A DNA stretch of 5,002 nt from Sulfurovum sp. (lineage in GTDB: Bacteria > Campylobacterota > Campylobacteria > Campylobacterales > Sulfurovaceae). The stretch is from NCBI GenBank assembly GCA_015663065.1, contig DQSX01000122.1, forward strand, positions 1 to 5,002, read 5' to 3'. Shown piece by piece: positions 4,388 to 5,002 of this stretch. The number at the start of each line of letters is the position of its first letter. Positions within the stretch are counted from its first letter, which is position 1. Under the pieces are notes generated by a model that searched no databases, was not told where the DNA came from, and saw only the letters and a program-made list of their open reading frames with translations. The translations under genes were made by a program, and so were the position numbers.

Positions 4388-5002
4388 ATGTTCAAAGAAA
4401 AACTTCAACCCTTTATAGACAGATACAATGAGATCAACGAACTTTTAAGTTCTCCGGACATCGCTTCAGATATTTCGCGCATGACAGAACTCTCAAAAGA
4501 GCAGTCAGGTCTTAGCGAGCTGGTAGAGAAAGCAAATCTGTACATAGAAACAGCTGATGCCATCGAAGAGAACAAAGAACTGCTTGATGATGCTGAGCTG
4601 GGCGACCTTGCAAAAGAAGAACTCTCAGAGTTGGAACCTATGCTCTCTGCTCTGGAGGATGAGATCAAAATTTTGATGATCCCAAAAGACAAAGATGATG
4701 ACAAGAACGTTATTCTTGAACTGCGTGCCGGGGCAGGAGGAGACGAAGCAGCACTTTTTGTGGAGGACGTTTTTAAAATGTACGCACGATATGCAGAGCA
4801 GGCAGGATGGAAAATGGAGATCGTCTCTACCAATGACGGTACTGCGGGCGGGTACAAAGAGCTTATTGCAGAGGTGAAGGGTGAAGGTGTCTACGCACAA
4901 CTCAAGTATGATGCAGGCATACACCGTGTACAACGTGTTCCCGACACCGAAACACAGGGACGTGTACATACATCAGCCATCACTGTAGCCGTCATCCCTG
5001 AA
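4388..5002 (+). CDS. prfA: Peptide chain release factor 1, N-terminal 205 codons (runs off the window)
   Basis: RF1 recognises UAA and UAG stop codons and triggers release of the finished peptide. The visible part starts MFKEKLQPFIDRYNEI, has the helical N-terminal domain (1-100), and then the RF core: ELRAGAGGDEAALF (111-124), GWKMEIVS (140-147), GGYKELIAEVKGEGVY (154-169) and HRVQRVPDTETQGRVHTSA (179-197). PDT (185-187) occupies the PxT stop-codon-recognition tripeptide that separates RF1 from RF2 (SPF). The catalytic GGQ, expected near residue 230, is beyond the edge, so this is truncated only by the window. The frame has no stop to 5002. The start matches the family N-terminus, but only a weak purine run (AAAGAA, 4377-4382) precedes it, so translation may depend partly on the upstream rpsT. 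PrmC would be the expected modifying partner and is not in view. Confidence 0.97.
   Translation, partial: MFKEKLQPFIDRYNEINELLSSPDIASDISRMTELSKEQSGLSELVEKANLYIETADAIEENKELLDDAELGDLAKEELSELEPMLSALEDEIKILMIPKDKDDDKNVILELRAGAGGDEAALFVEDVFKMYARYAEQAGWKMEIVSTNDGTAGGYKELIAEVKGEGVYAQLKYDAGIHRVQRVPDTETQGRVHTSAITVAVIPE

Noticed and set aside
4172..4969. Minus-strand open frames opposite rpsT and prfA
   Set aside because: They are antisense to unmistakable rpsT and prfA coding sequence, with Ser/Cys/Phe-rich products typical of shadow frames.
1..5002. Search for mobile elements, CRISPR repeats, tRNA genes, toxin-antitoxin or defence genes
   Set aside because: No transposase, integrase, direct-repeat array, tRNA-like fold or defence motif was seen. 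The genes are tightly packed housekeeping and envelope genes with uniform codon use.

Overview
The window looks like ordinary chromosome from a Campylobacterota (Epsilonproteobacteria) species, most likely a free-living Sulfurovum- or Sulfurimonas-like organism. Three things support this. lspA-glmM sits divergent from rpsT-prfA, which from memory is the order in Helicobacter pylori (HP0074-HP0077). The small first gene resembles the HP0495-type DUF493 family. The base composition is moderately AT-rich with AAA, AGA and GAA codons preferred. The genus is an inference. No mobile element, CRISPR array, tRNA or rRNA is visible.

Positions 1-333 (+ strand) hold the last few codons of an unidentified gene and a complete DUF493/YbeD-like small protein. 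Positions 330-3898 (- strand) hold a compact four-gene run read right to left: glmM (phosphoglucosamine mutase), lspA (signal peptidase II), an exported phytase-like beta-propeller protein, and a PqiA-domain inner-membrane protein. Every junction in this run overlaps (TAATG, ATGA and an 11-nt overlap), so it is very probably one transcript with coupled translation. It meets the DUF493 gene tail to tail with overlapping stop codons (TTAA), leaving no space for a terminator.

Positions 3899-4072 are a divergent intergenic region with the probable promoters of glmM (-) and rpsT (+), plus a stable hairpin in the rpsT leader. Positions 4073-5002 (+ strand) hold rpsT (ribosomal protein bS20) and the first 205 codons of prfA (release factor 1), which runs off the window before its GGQ motif.

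Functionally the left-running operon serves the cell envelope. GlmM makes GlcN-1-P for peptidoglycan and LPS, LspA matures lipoproteins, and the other two products are an exported protein and a PqiA-type membrane protein with probable envelope roles. The right-running pair serves translation. Two starts needed care: GlmM starts at a GTG (3898) 19 codons inside the longest reading frame, and the PqiA-like protein starts at ATG 1151 rather than the upstream TTG 1169. I found no convincing new biological system. The best leads are the phytase-like/PqiA-like pair attached to glmM-lspA and the rpsT leader hairpin.
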